Assembly: GCF_000452705.1 (NCBI RefSeq) | Contig: NZ_CP007014.1 | Span: 4,651,501 to 4,715,500, forward strand | Direction of reading: 5' to 3' | Source: Pseudomonas syringae CC1557 | GTDB lineage: Bacteria > Pseudomonadota > Gammaproteobacteria > Pseudomonadales > Pseudomonadaceae | Length of the DNA stretch: 64,000 bases | In this document: in pieces, positions 34,086 through 43,094 of the stretch | Position numbering within the stretch: position 1 is the stretch's first letter | Layout: every line of letters begins with the position of its first letter | Made by a program: the position numbers and the translations under genes | The notes under the pieces: model-generated | The model's database searches: none | The model's input: the letters and a program-made list of their open reading frames with translations, nothing else | Told to the model about the DNA's origin: nothing

Positions 34086-35231
34086 TCAGCGCTCCGGCCA
34101 CGAACTGATCACTGTGTAAGGCGTCTGCAGGTCCCTCTCGGGGATTTCCCAGATCAGCAGTTTCGGCGGTGTCTGGCGGAATGCCGGGCTGTCGAAATAG
34201 GCGTTCGCAGCGCCTGAGAACTCGCCGCCGTCCTTGGCGAAGTTGCCGATCGGGGCGCCCAGTTCCTTTTGCAGAAAGCCCACAAAACCCGAATTGCGCG
34301 AGAACGAGGTGCCGATGAGGGCGACATTCGGCAGGCTACTGTCGCCAAACAGGTCATCAAGGTTATCGCCGCCCGCCGCCGCTTGGTCGGCAAGCTCGCT
34401 GATCTGCGTCGCAGCCACGTCTTGCGCGGGGGGCTGCAACGCCAGCGGCAACCAGTCGAGCCCGGCCAGACGCACCAGATCGCCTGGGCGCTCGGTCATC
34501 GGCGCAGTGCTGACCTGAAACTGCCGCTGCGGAGTTGCCTTGATGCCAGCCTGCTGAACGTGCACCGCAATTGCCTTGGCAGCTGTATTGGCACCCGCTT
34601 CGCTCCAGTGCGTGTCGGTGCGCAGGTACGCTGTTTCACCCAGCGATTGCAGGGGTGCACTCAGGTCGAGTGTGTCGACGCCGGCCGCGTTCAGGTCAGT
34701 GGTCCAACTTGCAACCCGGGCCTGTAGCACGTCAGGCCGGTAGAGCCCGCAGCGTTGAGTGGCGGCAATACGGCTCTTGTCCGGTACGATGGCGACCAGC
34801 AGGTCAATGCCGCGCTTTTTCAGGCTGCGCTGCACGTCGATCACCGCTTGGGCCTTGCGTTGCGCATTGGCCTGGGCATTACGATTGAGCTTGAATTCGT
34901 CGGTCAGGAACAGCCAGCCCGGGCAGCCCTCACGGACACGCGGGCCGGTGTCATGGAACAGCAGCCAACTCGCGCCACGCTCGATGTTGGCGGCTTTCTG
35001 TGCCAGAAATGTTCCGGACAGCTGTTTGGCCAGCTTGTGAGTAACTTCACCGTGCAGGGCGGCATCGAGGGTAAGCGGTTTCGGCAGCAGCTCGACCTTG
35101 CCGCCAAGCAGCAGCATGCAGGAAGACAGCAAGCCGACGCCGAGGAACACTGCCAGCGTAATACCCGCCACATTGCCGGCACGCATGGCCAGTTGGCCGG
35201 GGGGCGGCGGTACGGCCGACGGACTGGTCAT
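34086..35231 (-). CDS. wssI: cellulose acetylation protein WssI (AlgJ-like)
   Basis: The 381-residue protein has one N-terminal membrane anchor and a periplasmic SGNH-like domain related to AlgJ. The DTHWS motif (about 206-210) and IGTSFSRNSG with its Ser form the likely active site. It transfers acetyl groups to cellulose together with WssF, WssG and WssH. ATG 35231 lies 12 bases after the wssH stop; an in-frame extension to 35324 is probably not used because it lies in wssH. It is the last gene of the operon. Confidence 0.88.
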   Translation of the reverse strand: MTSPSAVPPPPGQLAMRAGNVAGITLAVFLGVGLLSSCMLLLGGKVELLPKPLTLDAALHGEVTHKLAKQLSGTFLAQKAANIERGASWLLFHDTGPRVREGCPGWLFLTDEFKLNRNAQANAQRKAQAVIDVQRSLKKRGIDLLVAIVPDKSRIAATQRCGLYRPDVLQARVASWTTDLNAAGVDTLDLSAPLQSLGETAYLRTDTHWSEAGANTAAKAIAVHVQQAGIKATPQRQFQVSTAPMTERPGDLVRLAGLDWLPLALQPPAQDVAATQISELADQAAAGGDNLDDLFGDSSLPNVALIGTSFSRNSGFVGFLQKELGAPIGNFAKDGGEFSGAANAYFDSPAFRQTPPKLLIWEIPERDLQTPYTVISSWPER

Positions 35232-35242
35232 GGGCACCGCCC

Positions 35243-36658
35243 TCAAAACTGAAAGTACAGAAACGGAACCGTCTCGCGGCTGGCAATCAGCGCGAACGAC
35301 AATAGAAATCCGGCAACCGGCCATAGCGCCGCTCCCCAGACAAACACCAGGTGTTTACCAAAGCGCTGTTCGCAGCGCACCTGCGCTAACGGCGCGAGCA
35401 CACAGGCCACACCCAGCAATGCCGCCATGCCGTGCGCCGGACGCAAGGTCACGGCCAGCGTATCGCCAAGGCCCAGACCGTGCAGGCCGAACTGCCCGGC
35501 ATACATCGTCATCGCAGTGGCGAAGTCCGGAGCGCGGAACAGTGTCCAGGCCAGGCAGACGAACAGCAGCGTCAGCAGATGCGCCAGCGGCTTGGGAATG
35601 GCGGGCAGGCTTGAGCGCGACCAGGCGCGATCAACGCACAACGCCACGCCATGCGCTGCCCCCCACAGCAGGTAATTCCAGCTGTCGCCGCCGTGCCACA
35701 GACCGGCAATCGCCATGGTCAGGAACAGGTTGCGATAGGTGTTCCAGACGCCGTGACGATTACCGCCCAGCGCGATGTACAAGTAATCGCGCAGCCAGCT
35801 GGACAGTGACAAATGCCAGCGTCGCCAGAAGTCCTGAATGCTGTTGGCCAAATACGGGCGGTTGAAGTTTTCCGGGAAGTGAAAGCCCAGCATCAGCCCC
35901 AGACCGATGGCCATGGCGCTGTACCCGGCGAAATCGAAAAACAGTTGCAGCGAGTACGCCAGACAGCCGACCCAGGCATCCACCAGCGACGGGTTCTGCA
36001 CATGAAACGCTACGTCGACCAGGGGTGACAACGTATCGGCCACCAATACTTTCATGCTCATGCCAATCATGAACCGCCGTGCGCCCAAGGCGAAGTTCTG
36101 GCGGTTGAAATGACGCTGCACCAGCTCGCGGCGCACCCAGTCATAGCGAATGATCGGGCCGGCAATCGAATGGCCGAACATTGAGATGTACGTGGCGTAA
36201 TTGATGAAACTGCGCTCGACCGGCACGGTATGCCGGTGAACATCCACCAGATAGGAAATTGCCTGCAACACAATGAACGAAAGCCCGGCTGGCAGCGCCA
36301 CCCGCTGCCATTCCAGAGGCATTGCTCCGTAATACGTGATCAGCTCACTCCAGGTGCCAGCCACGATATTGGCGTATTTGTACCAGCACAGCACAACGAC
36401 GTTGACGACGATCAACGCTGCCAATAGGCGAATTCGCCCCTTTGAGCCTTCCCGTGCCCGATCTATCAGCAAGCCGCCGACCCAGGCCACCAGCGTCAGG
36501 ACCATGTGTAGCGACAGGAACAACGGGCTCAGCCAGCCGTAGAACAGCCAACTGCCAATCAACAGCGTGACGTTACGCCAGGCCGCAGGGCTCAATGCGT
36601 AGGCCAGCAAAAAAGCGGGCAGGAACACCATCAGAAACTCGAGCGAGGCGAATACCAT
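35243..36658 (-). CDS. wssH: cellulose acetylation membrane protein WssH (MBOAT, AlgI-like)
   Basis: The 471-residue polytopic protein belongs to the MBOAT family. It has the PxLANSIQDFWRRWHLSLSS motif of AlgI-type proteins and the catalytic His in AGLWHGGDSWNYLLWG. It should carry acetyl groups across the inner membrane for WssI and WssF. It starts with ATG, 18 bases after wssG. Confidence 0.92.
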   Translation of the reverse strand: MVFASLEFLMVFLPAFLLAYALSPAAWRNVTLLIGSWLFYGWLSPLFLSLHMVLTLVAWVGGLLIDRAREGSKGRIRLLAALIVVNVVVLCWYKYANIVAGTWSELITYYGAMPLEWQRVALPAGLSFIVLQAISYLVDVHRHTVPVERSFINYATYISMFGHSIAGPIIRYDWVRRELVQRHFNRQNFALGARRFMIGMSMKVLVADTLSPLVDVAFHVQNPSLVDAWVGCLAYSLQLFFDFAGYSAMAIGLGLMLGFHFPENFNRPYLANSIQDFWRRWHLSLSSWLRDYLYIALGGNRHGVWNTYRNLFLTMAIAGLWHGGDSWNYLLWGAAHGVALCVDRAWSRSSLPAIPKPLAHLLTLLFVCLAWTLFRAPDFATAMTMYAGQFGLHGLGLGDTLAVTLRPAHGMAALLGVACVLAPLAQVRCEQRFGKHLVFVWGAALWPVAGFLLSFALIASRETVPFLYFQF

Positions 36659-36676
36659 AACGACGACAGAGCCTGA

Positions 36677-37351
36677 TCAGTTGGACAATGAGTCCGTGGC
36701 CGACAACAGGCGCGGACCTGTGGCGGACGGTACCAGCAATACGCTGTAGCGCTCGCCGGCCTTGAGTTCGCCCAGATCCAGTGGCGCGCCGACAGTGGCG
36801 TTGGCGCAGACCAGTTGCACGGACAGGCTCACCGGATTGATCGAGCGACGCTGCAGCGTGCCGGTCGGGACCGCCTTGAACAGGTCGCCGCTGCGACCGG
36901 CCGGGCGCAGGCTTGCCTCGCTGCAGCCGGCATCAAGGCTGAAGAACGCCAGTGAAGCCTTCAAACCATTGAAGTCATCCGGCTGCTCACGAACGGTGAC
37001 AGGCGTGAGGCTGCCATCGGCCTGCGCAGTGACCACGACCGTGGCGAACTCGCCGGGCTCGACACTGATGTCCAGTGGCAGCTTTTTATCACCGCTGATC
37101 AGCGTGCCTTTTACCGGGCTGCTGGCCTGCACCGGGAAGAACAGAGAGACAGGCTTCGTCATGTCCAGTTGCAACGGCGTCTGACCTTCGCGGGCTATCA
37201 CCTGCAGCGGCGCAGTGGCAGCATTGATGAAGCGAATGAACGCCGAATCCTGCGCAGGCCCGGTGGGATACAGGGCGATATCGGCTGCACAAGCGTCAAA
37301 ACCGATCAACAGGGCCGCAACGCTGCCAGCCATCAGGCGCACGGTAATCAT
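36677..37351 (-). CDS. wssG: cellulose acetylation protein WssG (AlgF-like)
   Basis: The 224-residue periplasmic protein has a signal peptide ending near CAA-DIALYP and is similar to AlgF, an adaptor that helps acetylate alginate. It overlaps wssF by ATGA. It has no obvious catalytic residues, so an adaptor role is likely. Confidence 0.85.
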   Translation of the reverse strand: MITVRLMAGSVAALLIGFDACAADIALYPTGPAQDSAFIRFINAATAPLQVIAREGQTPLQLDMTKPVSLFFPVQASSPVKGTLISGDKKLPLDISVEPGEFATVVVTAQADGSLTPVTVREQPDDFNGLKASLAFFSLDAGCSEASLRPAGRSGDLFKAVPTGTLQRRSINPVSLSVQLVCANATVGAPLDLGELKAGERYSVLLVPSATGPRLLSATDSLSN

Positions 37352-38013
37352 TGTTTGGCCCCTGCTGCGCTGACGCTGGTGACCGGTAATCCGGCCAGTG
37401 CATCGCCAATTGCAGTTCCCCAGGACTTATAACCGGCGACCGTGAAATGCTGGCCGTCAGTGGTGATCCATTGCCCAGGGCTGGAAAAACTCAGCGAATC
37501 GATATAGGTGCACGGTGCCACGTTGCTGGCCAGAAACTGCGACATCAACTGGGTGCGTGCATCGTTCTTCTGATACATGCCACCGACCTTGCCCCACGCC
37601 GGGCCGACCCAGGCGCACTTGGTGCCGGTAGCAGCGATGGCCTTGGTCAGGCTGGTCACGCTCTGCCACGCCCAGGCCTTGGGAAATGAAGGCTTGTCGT
37701 AGGACGCCATGGTGTCGCCGATCACGATGACAACCAGATCAGGTTTGTCAGCGGCGATCAGCTCGGCAATCGGTGTGGTGGTTGCGTCGCGGCCCTTGAT
37801 GACAATCTTGCCGTTGCCTGTTTGCTCGGCGCCACAATCGACCTTCTTGCTGATCAGCCAGTCACCGGCACTGGCCCCGCAGGCACCAATCGAATGCACG
37901 ATGGCGCCTTGCCTGGTCAGGTTGTCATGCAGCGGCTCCATCAGATGGTCGGCCAGACTCATGTGGCTTTCTCCCAGGACCAGAAGGGTCATACCGGCAA
38001 GAACGGAAGGCAT
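37348..38013 (-). CDS. wssF: cellulose acetylation protein WssF (SGNH hydrolase-like)
   Basis: The 221-residue protein has SGNH motifs: GESH with Ser16, VIGDT near residue 98, and DGQHF with Asp186 and His189. The ATG is preceded by CTGGAG. The N-terminus is short and only weakly hydrophobic, so how it is exported is unclear. In the wss operon it is required for full acetylation of cellulose. Confidence 0.87.
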   Translation of the reverse strand: MPSVLAGMTLLVLGESHMSLADHLMEPLHDNLTRQGAIVHSIGACGASAGDWLISKKVDCGAEQTGNGKIVIKGRDATTTPIAELIAADKPDLVVIVIGDTMASYDKPSFPKAWAWQSVTSLTKAIAATGTKCAWVGPAWGKVGGMYQKNDARTQLMSQFLASNVAPCTYIDSLSFSSPGQWITTDGQHFTVAGYKSWGTAIGDALAGLPVTSVSAAGAKQ

Positions 38014-38028
38014 CGAATTCTCCAGAAA

Positions 38029-41000
38029 TCAGTTGGAATAAGGTGAACGGTAAGGGCTGACCGGCAGTTCCATGGGGCCGGTCATGTCCTCGAACATGTA
38101 GCGCAGGTAAAGAGCGCCGCCTAACTGGCGATAGTCCCGAGCGTTGTCCAGGCCCAGGTTGGCCCCGAGAAACAGCCTGGAATTGAGCTTGTACTCACCC
38201 GCCGCGCTCAGGTTGTAGCCAAGCCCTGTTTTGCTCTGCCCTGCGTAGCGCTGGCCGGAAGCGGCTTGCAGGTTGCTGTCGTCGGGGAAGAACTCGGCGC
38301 CGTCCTGCTTGAAGTGCTGGACTCCGACCGAACTCTTGATCTGATAGCTGAAGCGCTCGGTGCGCTGCGACCACATCACCGGCAGGCCAATGGCAAAGAA
38401 GCTTTGCGGGCTGAAATAGCCACCGTGGCCGTAGGTGAAGTAACTCTGGTCGTTGGCGTAGCTCATGCCCATCACGCTGAGGCCGGCGGTCAGCTTGCTG
38501 TCCTCGGTATTGCGCAGGTACCAGTAAACGCCTCCGCCCACTTCGCCGCGGGTGTTGGATTTTACGTTGGTGCCAACCAGCTTGTGCCAGGAGCCGTAGC
38601 CATAGCCGCCGATAGTCTGATCGTCGTAGCTGATCTGACCACGCCCACCGTTGGCCGTGACGCCGCCCCAAGAGAGGCCGCTGCGCTCGTCAGTGGAACC
38701 GGCAAAGGAGGTCACGCTGTCAGTGACCGGGCGCCGCGACACGTTGAGGCCGTAACGCAGATCAGGGTTGTCACCCAGCGGTCGGTCGACGCTCGCGCCC
38801 CCCACGACCGTGCTGTATTTGAAGCCCATCGGCGTCGTACCGATGTCAGCCTTGAGGCCTTCCTCGGGACGTTCGAACGCCACTGCCAGACCGACACCCT
38901 TATCGCTTTGCGAACCCGCAGCACCGTTGGTGCCGCCGCCGAAGCGGGAACCCGAACCGGACTTTACGCTGCCGGCATTCAACGACACCGGCGTGACGCG
39001 CACGGCAATCCGGTTGTCACCGGCCGGAACATTGATCTCCAGCGGGGTCTCGACCACGGTGAGTTTGCTCAGGCCGGATTCGCTGTTGTTGCTGCGCACG
39101 GTCAACCCTTGGGTGACGAAGCCGCTGCGCCGCTCCAGAATGCGATTAAGCGCCTGCTGCGCGCTGCTGGCCTGATCGCGATCGACGGTTGCCAGAAACG
39201 GATTATCACGCACGCTCTGTGTAGGCCTGACCGGCAGCGGTTGTGGTGAGACCACCTGACCGAGATAAGCCGTGTCGCGTGGCGCGACGGTTTCGGCCGT
39301 CGCACCACCGCCGAGTGTCACCTGGGCAGGGGCTGGAATCGCCGACACGGCAGACAGGCTGCGGGAGCCCGAGGCCGCGAACGGGTTGGCTGCCGCGTTG
39401 GTGGATGGGCCAGCCTGCGCCAGCGCGCGCTGCTTTTCACTCTGTTCTATGGCCACGGCTTTGCGCAGCAACTCAGTGGCGGCTGCGGTCTGCCCCATGC
39501 TCTGATAGATTCGCGCAGCTTCGGTCAGGGTCTGCGGGTCGTTACGTTCCAGCGTACGAAGCTGGCCCAGCGCCTTTTCGGCGAATGAATAATCATGGGC
39601 CTTTACCGCTGCATCGGCCGCGCCCAGCAGCACTTGCGGATCATTGGGCTGGCGCTGCAATAACGGTTTGTACAGTTCGAACGCTCTGACATGTTCCCCC
39701 TTGGCGGTGTACATCCGGGCGAAGGCAGACACTGCCTGAATGTCGTCCGGACGCTGTGCCAACGCGGGGGCAAGCGTGTTGTAGGCGCCTGCCAGGTCGC
39801 CACCTTCACGCAGCAGATCGGCCTGGCGAATGCGGTATCGATAAAGCACGTCATCGAAACGCTTGCGGGTAGATGCGCCCATCGGCTGGCCCTGCACATT
39901 GCGCAGGATCGCATTGACCTGCACGTCATCACCCGCGGCCAGCAGCAGACCGGCGTATTGCAGCATCAGGTCTGCCGACGGCGCAGGCGCCTGGGCAATG
40001 GCGGCGCGAGCCATATCGCGGCCACGCTCCGGTTCGCCCGCATCAATGTAAGCGCTGGCCAGCGTGAGTTGACGCTCCGGACTGTTACTGGCAACCGGTT
40101 GCAGACGATCAAGCAGTGCCAGCGCTTCCTGACGCTGCCCGCGGCGGGCGATACCGATGGCCAGATTGATCTGCACCGTCATGGTGATATCGTCGGCCAG
40201 CGCTCTCATGTCCGGGGTTCGCTGATCAACAGGGATGCGCGCAAAAGTTGCTTGTGCGTCCTGCCAACGGCCCATTTCCACTGAAAGCAATGCGCTGGTG
40301 TAAAGCGCATCGATATTGTTGGGCTGGGCCTTGAGCAATTCGTCGATCAGCGCGCGGGCCTTCGGCGCCTCATCGGTCTTGACGTACAGGCGCGCCAGGT
40401 CGAAGCGGGTCCAGACATTGTCCGGATCATTCTTCACGGCCTCTTTCAAGGCAGCCTGGGCAGCGCGGAGATCACCGCGCTGCTCGGCCAGCCGCGCCAC
40501 TTGGGTGGAACGCAGCGCCTTGAAGCGGTCGCTGTTGCCCAGTGCTGCCTGTTCGGCAGGCGACAAGGTGTCGAGCATACGCAACGCTTCATCAGCCTGA
40601 CCGCTCTGCGCCAACACGTTGATGAGGCCGCGCACGGCTTGCGGGTTACCGCGACGGGTGGCCAGCACCTGACGGTAGCCGGCCAGTGCTGCGTCGAGTT
40701 GACCGGCCTGGGCCTGCAGATCGGCCTGGGTCAAACGCACATCGACGCTGTCGGGGTTCTGCCGCTGGACCTGAGACAGCAATTCCTGAGCCTTGCCGGT
40801 TTGCCCCCTGGCCTGAAGATCGCGAGCCTGTTGCAACGAGGCCCACAGCTGCACGCTCTCCAACGCGCTTTTCCAACGTGCACCGCCTGGCTGGCGAGTG
40901 GCGCGGGTCAGCAGTTGCTCGGCTTCCGACAGTCGATTCTGTTGTTGACGCACCACGCCCAGGCCGCCCAATGCATCGGCATCGTCAGACTTGATTTTCA

Positions 41001-41904
41001 GTCGCGCGACAAACGCTTCCTCCGCTGCCGCATGATCATTCTTCTCCAGCGCTCTAAGCCCGCGCGCCACCAGCGGATCCTGCTGCCAGCCGGAGGCTGG
41101 GCTGTCCGCTGTCTGCTTGCGCCCCTTGTTCATCTGATCCCGAATTTCCTGATCATCGGGATGGACCTTTAGAAACGCGTCGAACAGCGGCAACTGCGCC
41201 GCCGTGGGCGGTCCGGTCCAGACCAGCGCCATGCGCCAGCTCTGATCGGCGTCACCAGCGATGTCCGGATGAGTGCTCAAGCGCGCCAATGCGGCGATAC
41301 CTTCGGCGCGACTGTCTTCGCGACGCGCCAGATGCTTGGCAAAAAACAGTGCAAGGATCGAGTCGTCCGGGTTCTGCCGCATCAGGCGCTCAAAGCCTTT
41401 ACGCGCCTCGGGCCAGTCTGCATTGTTAAAGCCCAGGTTGGTGTAATACTCGCGCCCCACGCTGCCTTCGGGCAAACGGCCGTTGAACAGCTTGCGAAAT
41501 ACTCCGGTCGCCTTGTCGCGCTCACCGGCATCGGCGAGGCGTCGGGCCTCATCGAGCAGCGCCTGATTCTGAGGTTGGCTCAGGGCGATGTCTTGTTCCA
41601 GTTGGACGGCTTGCCAAGGCAACGGCGACAGTGACTTCAGCCGAGCCAGATAGGTCTGTGCCTGTTGCGGTGTGTTCTGTCTGACGCCGATCAAGCCCAT
41701 GCCATACAAGGCGTGTACTTGATAGGGGTCAATCTGCAGTACTTTCTGCCAGATCTCGGTGGCGCGAGCGGCGTTCGAGCGAGCCTGCCAGTATTGGCCC
41801 TGCTCGATGAGCTGCGCCTCCACAGCATTGTCTTGAGCATGAGCGACGCTGGCTGCGATAGCGGCAACCAGTCCGATGACTAACGTATGGCGGCGCGCGG
41901 GCAT
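38029..41904 (-). CDS. wssE: cellulose export protein WssE (BcsC-type)
   Basis: The 1291-residue protein has a signal peptide (cut after AHA), a long TPR array over about residues 25-800, and a C-terminal outer-membrane barrel of the BcsC type (SGRQISYDDQ-like strands, last strand in MELPVSPYRSPYS). It guides cellulose through the periplasm and outer membrane. It starts inside the last 25 bases of wssD. The length and domain order are normal for the family. Confidence 0.93.
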   Translation of the reverse strand: MPARRHTLVIGLVAAIAASVAHAQDNAVEAQLIEQGQYWQARSNAARATEIWQKVLQIDPYQVHALYGMGLIGVRQNTPQQAQTYLARLKSLSPLPWQAVQLEQDIALSQPQNQALLDEARRLADAGERDKATGVFRKLFNGRLPEGSVGREYYTNLGFNNADWPEARKGFERLMRQNPDDSILALFFAKHLARREDSRAEGIAALARLSTHPDIAGDADQSWRMALVWTGPPTAAQLPLFDAFLKVHPDDQEIRDQMNKGRKQTADSPASGWQQDPLVARGLRALEKNDHAAAEEAFVARLKIKSDDADALGGLGVVRQQQNRLSEAEQLLTRATRQPGGARWKSALESVQLWASLQQARDLQARGQTGKAQELLSQVQRQNPDSVDVRLTQADLQAQAGQLDAALAGYRQVLATRRGNPQAVRGLINVLAQSGQADEALRMLDTLSPAEQAALGNSDRFKALRSTQVARLAEQRGDLRAAQAALKEAVKNDPDNVWTRFDLARLYVKTDEAPKARALIDELLKAQPNNIDALYTSALLSVEMGRWQDAQATFARIPVDQRTPDMRALADDITMTVQINLAIGIARRGQRQEALALLDRLQPVASNSPERQLTLASAYIDAGEPERGRDMARAAIAQAPAPSADLMLQYAGLLLAAGDDVQVNAILRNVQGQPMGASTRKRFDDVLYRYRIRQADLLREGGDLAGAYNTLAPALAQRPDDIQAVSAFARMYTAKGEHVRAFELYKPLLQRQPNDPQVLLGAADAAVKAHDYSFAEKALGQLRTLERNDPQTLTEAARIYQSMGQTAAATELLRKAVAIEQSEKQRALAQAGPSTNAAANPFAASGSRSLSAVSAIPAPAQVTLGGGATAETVAPRDTAYLGQVVSPQPLPVRPTQSVRDNPFLATVDRDQASSAQQALNRILERRSGFVTQGLTVRSNNSESGLSKLTVVETPLEINVPAGDNRIAVRVTPVSLNAGSVKSGSGSRFGGGTNGAAGSQSDKGVGLAVAFERPEEGLKADIGTTPMGFKYSTVVGGASVDRPLGDNPDLRYGLNVSRRPVTDSVTSFAGSTDERSGLSWGGVTANGGRGQISYDDQTIGGYGYGSWHKLVGTNVKSNTRGEVGGGVYWYLRNTEDSKLTAGLSVMGMSYANDQSYFTYGHGGYFSPQSFFAIGLPVMWSQRTERFSYQIKSSVGVQHFKQDGAEFFPDDSNLQAASGQRYAGQSKTGLGYNLSAAGEYKLNSRLFLGANLGLDNARDYRQLGGALYLRYMFEDMTGPMELPVSPYRSPYSN

Positions 41905-43091
41905 GACGTCTCCCAGGACAATGTGAGGGTTCCGTCTTCACGGAACTGATAGCGTTTTTCGACCCAGCCCAACGCAAACAGGCTGAGCATAAGGTTGTAA
42001 TAAGCGGGTTCGGTGCGGTCTTTCGGATCGCGGGCGAGCGCCTTGCTGACACCGCTTTCAACCCGGCGCTGTTGCTGGTCTACCAGCCAGGTCTGGCCCT
42101 TGGCCTGGAAGTACGGCAGCAGCGCGGCTGAATACCCAAACGGTCCCCGGCCCTGGCTCGTACCACCGATGACCTGGACTTTTTCCGGCGGCACACCTTT
42201 GGAAGCGGTGCTGCTCGACATCCCGTCGAGACGCGCCAGCACGCGCGCAGCCAGCGGGTCGGAGGCAGGCGTCATGCCCGCCCAGAGGTAGACGCGAATT
42301 GCGTCGTAGCTGCCTAGTTCGCCCGTGGCCGGGTCGACCACGAACAGGCCGGTTTTCGGCGAAGTGCCGCGATAACCTACCCAGTCAGCGATAAAGCCTT
42401 TCGGGCTCGACGCCTCGATCAGCTTCGCGGTGTTCTCGGCGACTTCCCGCCACGGGCCGTTGGGCACTTCCTTGCTCAGCCGTCGTAACAACGGCATGGG
42501 CAGGTAGCTGGGGTTAAGACGCCACAAGTGATCAGGTTGCGCGAAACCTTCAGGACCGGGCAGGAGCATTTTGCCCAGCCCCGGCAGGTTGACGATAAGC
42601 CTCGACTCGACGGTCTTGAGCAGCGCCAGCGCATCGTTTCGATACGCCGGGTGCTGCCAGATGCGCGCGGCTTCCAGCAGCGCGTAAATGATCCACAGGT
42701 CGGCATCCGAGGCTGAGTTGGCATCCTGAAGTTTCCAGCTGCCATCCGCGCCCTGCCCCCATAGCCAGCCCGGCAGTCGGGTCTTGGGCTCTGCGCCCAT
42801 CATGTTCGCGACCGTCCACGTCCAGAGCTTGTCGAAGCGCTCGCGGTCATTGGCGACCAAGGCGAACAACATGCCGTAGGACTGGCCTTCCGAAGTACTG
42901 TGGTTGGCTTGCAGGCTGGATTCCAGCATGCGCCCGTCCGGCTGCACATAACGCGTTGCATAGTCCTGCCAGAATGGCCAGGCCGGACTGTTGCACGCGG
43001 CGGATGCCAGCGCAGGCGTCAGGGTTGCCGACGCCAGCAGACCGGTTATCCAGCCTGCGGCACGGCGCAGGTTCATGGTTAAGACCGGCAT
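41880..43091 (-). CDS. wssD: periplasmic endoglucanase WssD (BcsZ, GH8)
   Basis: The 403-residue GH8 cellulase has a signal peptide and the residues corresponding to the BcsZ catalytic pair: Glu68 in STSEGQSYG and Asp263 in SYDAIRVYLW. It trims cellulose during synthesis and is needed for normal output. Two starts are possible (43091 or 43076); both give a signal peptide. The gene follows wssC by three bases and overlaps wssE. Confidence 0.92.
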   Translation of the reverse strand: MPVLTMNLRRAAGWITGLLASATLTPALASAACNSPAWPFWQDYATRYVQPDGRMLESSLQANHSTSEGQSYGMLFALVANDRERFDKLWTWTVANMMGAEPKTRLPGWLWGQGADGSWKLQDANSASDADLWIIYALLEAARIWQHPAYRNDALALLKTVESRLIVNLPGLGKMLLPGPEGFAQPDHLWRLNPSYLPMPLLRRLSKEVPNGPWREVAENTAKLIEASSPKGFIADWVGYRGTSPKTGLFVVDPATGELGSYDAIRVYLWAGMTPASDPLAARVLARLDGMSSSTASKGVPPEKVQVIGGTSQGRGPFGYSAALLPYFQAKGQTWLVDQQQRRVESGVSKALARDPKDRTEPAYYNLMLSLFALGWVEKRYQFREDGTLTLSWETSCPRAAIR

Positions 43092-43094
43092 GGC